NCBI GenBank assembly: GCA_945910815.1
Contig: CAMDZD010000016.1
Span: forward strand, 1 to 45,625
Direction: 5' to 3'
DNA from: an uncultured Clostridia bacterium
Lineage (GTDB): Bacteria; Bacillota; Clostridia; Oscillospirales; Ruminococcaceae
Length of the DNA: 45,625 bases
Shown here: positions 44,534-45,625 of the stretch, in pieces
How the letters are laid out: each line of letters opens with the position of its first letter
Position numbering within the stretch: the first letter of the stretch is position 1
Notes under the pieces: generated by a model
Told to the model about the DNA's origin: nothing
The model's input: only the letters and a program-made list of their open reading frames with translations
Database searches by the model: none
Position numbers and translations under genes: made by a program

Positions 44534-44588
44534 AAAAACCCCTCCGGAAAATATTCTCAATAAAGAATATGAAATCCAAAGGGTTTTT
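44534..44588 (-). terminator. terminator-like hairpin that contains the mntP ribosome binding site
   Basis: On the minus strand AAAAACCC (44588-44581) pairs with GGGTTTTT (44541-44534). Further in, ATATTCT (44570-44564) pairs with AGAATAT (44557-44551), separated by an internal loop that holds part of GGAGGGG. The stem runs into TTTTTTATG, where ATG starts mntP. It may end the macrodomain gene transcript, restrain mntP translation, or both. Confidence 0.55.
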
Positions 44589-44594
44589 ATGTTC

Positions 44595-45392
44595 TTACAA
44601 GCCTAAAGTTTCCGAAAATATACGGGTATTTTTATCATTGAAAGATGCAAAAATCACGTTGTCGAAAAGTGAAATATAATTTTTATCGAAAAGAAGAATT
44701 TTAAATATCTCGGCAATATCATAAACGGAATTTCTGAATACACCACAACCCCACGCTCCGAGAACTATATTTTTATTTCCGTTTTCAACGGCAATGCTTA
44801 GAACTTTTTCAGCACGGTTCAGCATACAGCTGAAAATCTCCTTTTGAGAATGTTTTAAATCAGCGATATTTCTGTTTACTGCCGGAGCAGTTATAACACT
44901 TACAGTTTTTGGCTTTTCTAAAAATTCATAGCTTTTTGAATCACGAAAAACTTCCACATACGGTGAATAAAGCATATAGTCGGAATAAAGCGTATTGTAA
45001 TTTTCACGGTTATATTTGTACATCTCAAAAGCTTTTTCACTTCCGATTGAGCCGAAAAGAGTTGAACAGAAACAGAGCTGTTCTTCCTGTGCCTTTGCAC
45101 CTCTCTGAAATCCTCCACCCGGATTTTTAGCCGATGCAAAATTGAGAACGCACGTTTTACCCGAAATATCGCACAAATTAAGTATTCCAAAGGAATCGGC
45201 AGGCTTTATAATAATTTCTGCCTTTTTGTCGTTTTTTTCAAAATTCTGCGGTAAATATTCCGGAGAATACACTTTTACAGACCTGATTTTTTCGGAATCA
45301 AGAATAATTTCTTTACCGCAAACCGTATATTTTCCGTTGTTTATAATATCTATTGTTTCGTTGGCAACAGCAACAAGATTTTGTCTGTTCAT
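44595..45392 (-). CDS. TIGR02452 family, PARG-like macrodomain protein
   Basis: This 265-residue protein carries NFASAKNPGGGFQRGAKAQEE (bases near 45090-45150), containing the GGG...QEE signature of bacterial poly(ADP-ribose) glycohydrolases. The second conserved part, IVLGAWGCGVFRNS, is typical of TIGR02452 proteins. Such enzymes remove ADP-ribose from proteins; the partner transferase is not in this window. ATG at 45392 has GAGGAG eight bases upstream and is preferred over a GTG at 45401. The gene runs toward mntP, from which it is separated by the hairpin. Confidence 0.88.
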   Translation of the reverse strand: MNRQNLVAVANETIDIINNGKYTVCGKEIILDSEKIRSVKVYSPEYLPQNFEKNDKKAEIIIKPADSFGILNLCDISGKTCVLNFASAKNPGGGFQRGAKAQEEQLCFCSTLFGSIGSEKAFEMYKYNRENYNTLYSDYMLYSPYVEVFRDSKSYEFLEKPKTVSVITAPAVNRNIADLKHSQKEIFSCMLNRAEKVLSIAVENGNKNIVLGAWGCGVFRNSVYDIAEIFKILLFDKNYISLFDNVIFASFNDKNTRIFSETLGL

Positions 45393-45412
45393 TTCAATCA
45401 CTCCTCTTAATT

Positions 45413-45441
45413 ACAATAACATATTATCACAAAAATGTCAA
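45413..45441 (-). promoter_or_regulatory. promoter of the macrodomain gene
   Basis: On the minus strand TTGACA (45441-45436), 17 bases, TATTGT (45418-45413). A shifted alternative uses TTGACT at 45446-45441. It is divergent from the promoter at 45476-45504. Confidence 0.5.
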
Positions 45442-45475
45442 GTCAATAATGCAAAATTTACTTTTTCTCAAAAAC

Positions 45476-45504
45476 TTGACAAATTTCGAGTAACGTGATA
45501 TAAT
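45476..45504 (+). promoter_or_regulatory. promoter of the HdrB-like gene
   Basis: TTGACA (45476-45481), 17 bases, TATAAT (45499-45504), with an extended TGA before the -10. It is a full consensus promoter about 60 bases before the ATG. Confidence 0.85.
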
Positions 45505-45561
45505 TTTTGTGTAATGTAACTATGAACTACATTTGATAAAATTTTTTGAAAGGGTGATTAA

Positions 45562-45625
45562 ATGACTTTCAGTTATTATCCGGGCTGTACGCTCAGGACA
45601 AAGGCGAAAGAGCTTGACAGATACG
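45562..45625 (+). CDS. HdrB-like (CCG-domain Fe-S) protein, 5' end only
   Basis: Only the first 21 residues are inside the window. They read MTFSYYPGCTLRTKAKELDR, like the start of heterodisulfide reductase subunit B and related CCG-domain proteins (SYYPGCTL). GAAAGGGTG precedes the ATG. Members of this family carry a non-cubane iron-sulfur cluster and serve in electron transfer, but the full domain is not visible, so the call is provisional. Confidence 0.7.
   Translation, partial: MTFSYYPGCTLRTKAKELDRY

Noticed and set aside
44533..44594. yybP-ykoY manganese riboswitch before mntP
   Set aside because: The conserved sequence blocks of that class are absent, and only about 60 bases separate the genes.
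1..45625. CRISPR arrays, insertion sequences, prophage or attachment sites
   Set aside because: No regular spaced repeats, transposase, integrase or phage genes were noticed; the content is chromosomal core with a few accessory genes.

Overview
The window reads as a chromosomal segment of a low-GC, spore-associated Firmicute, most likely a Ruminococcus-like member of the Oscillospiraceae. The reasons are AT-rich DNA, strong AGGAGG-type ribosome binding sites, a Clostridia-type gene order (hprK-murB-rapZ-whiA-dnaE-pfkA), spoIIE and a SpoVB-like flippase, and a bacterial glycogen operon with paired glgC/glgD. The species is inferred. I see no insertion sequence, prophage, CRISPR array or rRNA.

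Layout. 1-6400 (mostly minus): the 5' part of a tRNA-Val, an EF-G-like translational GTPase, a SpoVB/MATE-type flippase, and a pheB-hom-Uma2 operon ending in a clear terminator. 6400-11350 (plus): an acyl-CoA-synthetase-like enzyme, then trmB with an unusual cytosolic GH59-like protein. 11350-14130 (minus): rpsO and pnp, separated by a leader with a long inverted repeat. 14200-25370 (plus): one long gene train starting at a consensus promoter: rpe, three Rnf-like membrane subunits (D, E, A), a membrane-anchored DUF4015-like protein, hprK, murB, rapZ, whiA and dnaE. 25370-27350: pfkA, then a tetrahydrofolate riboswitch controlling a folT-like ECF transporter subunit. 27360-30900: a 54-residue Cys-rich membrane peptide, a ClpC-type AAA+ unfoldase, and a convergent PflX-like radical SAM gene. 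30900-37000: two flavoproteins with rsmA, then spoIIE. 37000-43270: a structured, unrecognised leader and the glgB-glgC-glgD-glgA operon. 43280-45400 (minus): a YdjM-like membrane protein, mntP, and a TIGR02452/PARG-like macrodomain protein. The window ends inside an HdrB-like gene.

How the genes work together. The glg genes make glycogen from glucose-1-phosphate. Upstream carbon control is represented by hprK, pfkA and rpe. murB and whiA link wall synthesis and division, with rapZ beside them. Sporulation is represented by spoIIE and the flippase.

Most unusual content. (1) The Rnf-like D-E-A trio has no B, C or G partner. By alignment from memory, three of the four cysteines that hold the intramembrane [2Fe-2S] cluster in Rnf/Nqr are serine here, and the flavin-attachment motif of RnfD is missing. 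It looks like a redox-dead membrane module turned to another use. (2) The glycogen operon leader has mutually exclusive pairings. (3) The GH59-like protein lacks a signal peptide and has altered catalytic positions. (4) The pnp leader hairpin, an mntP ribosome binding site inside a terminator-like hairpin, a ClpC lacking its middle domain, and a whiA gene with no well-placed canonical start codon are smaller surprises. All family assignments come from reading motifs; no database was searched.
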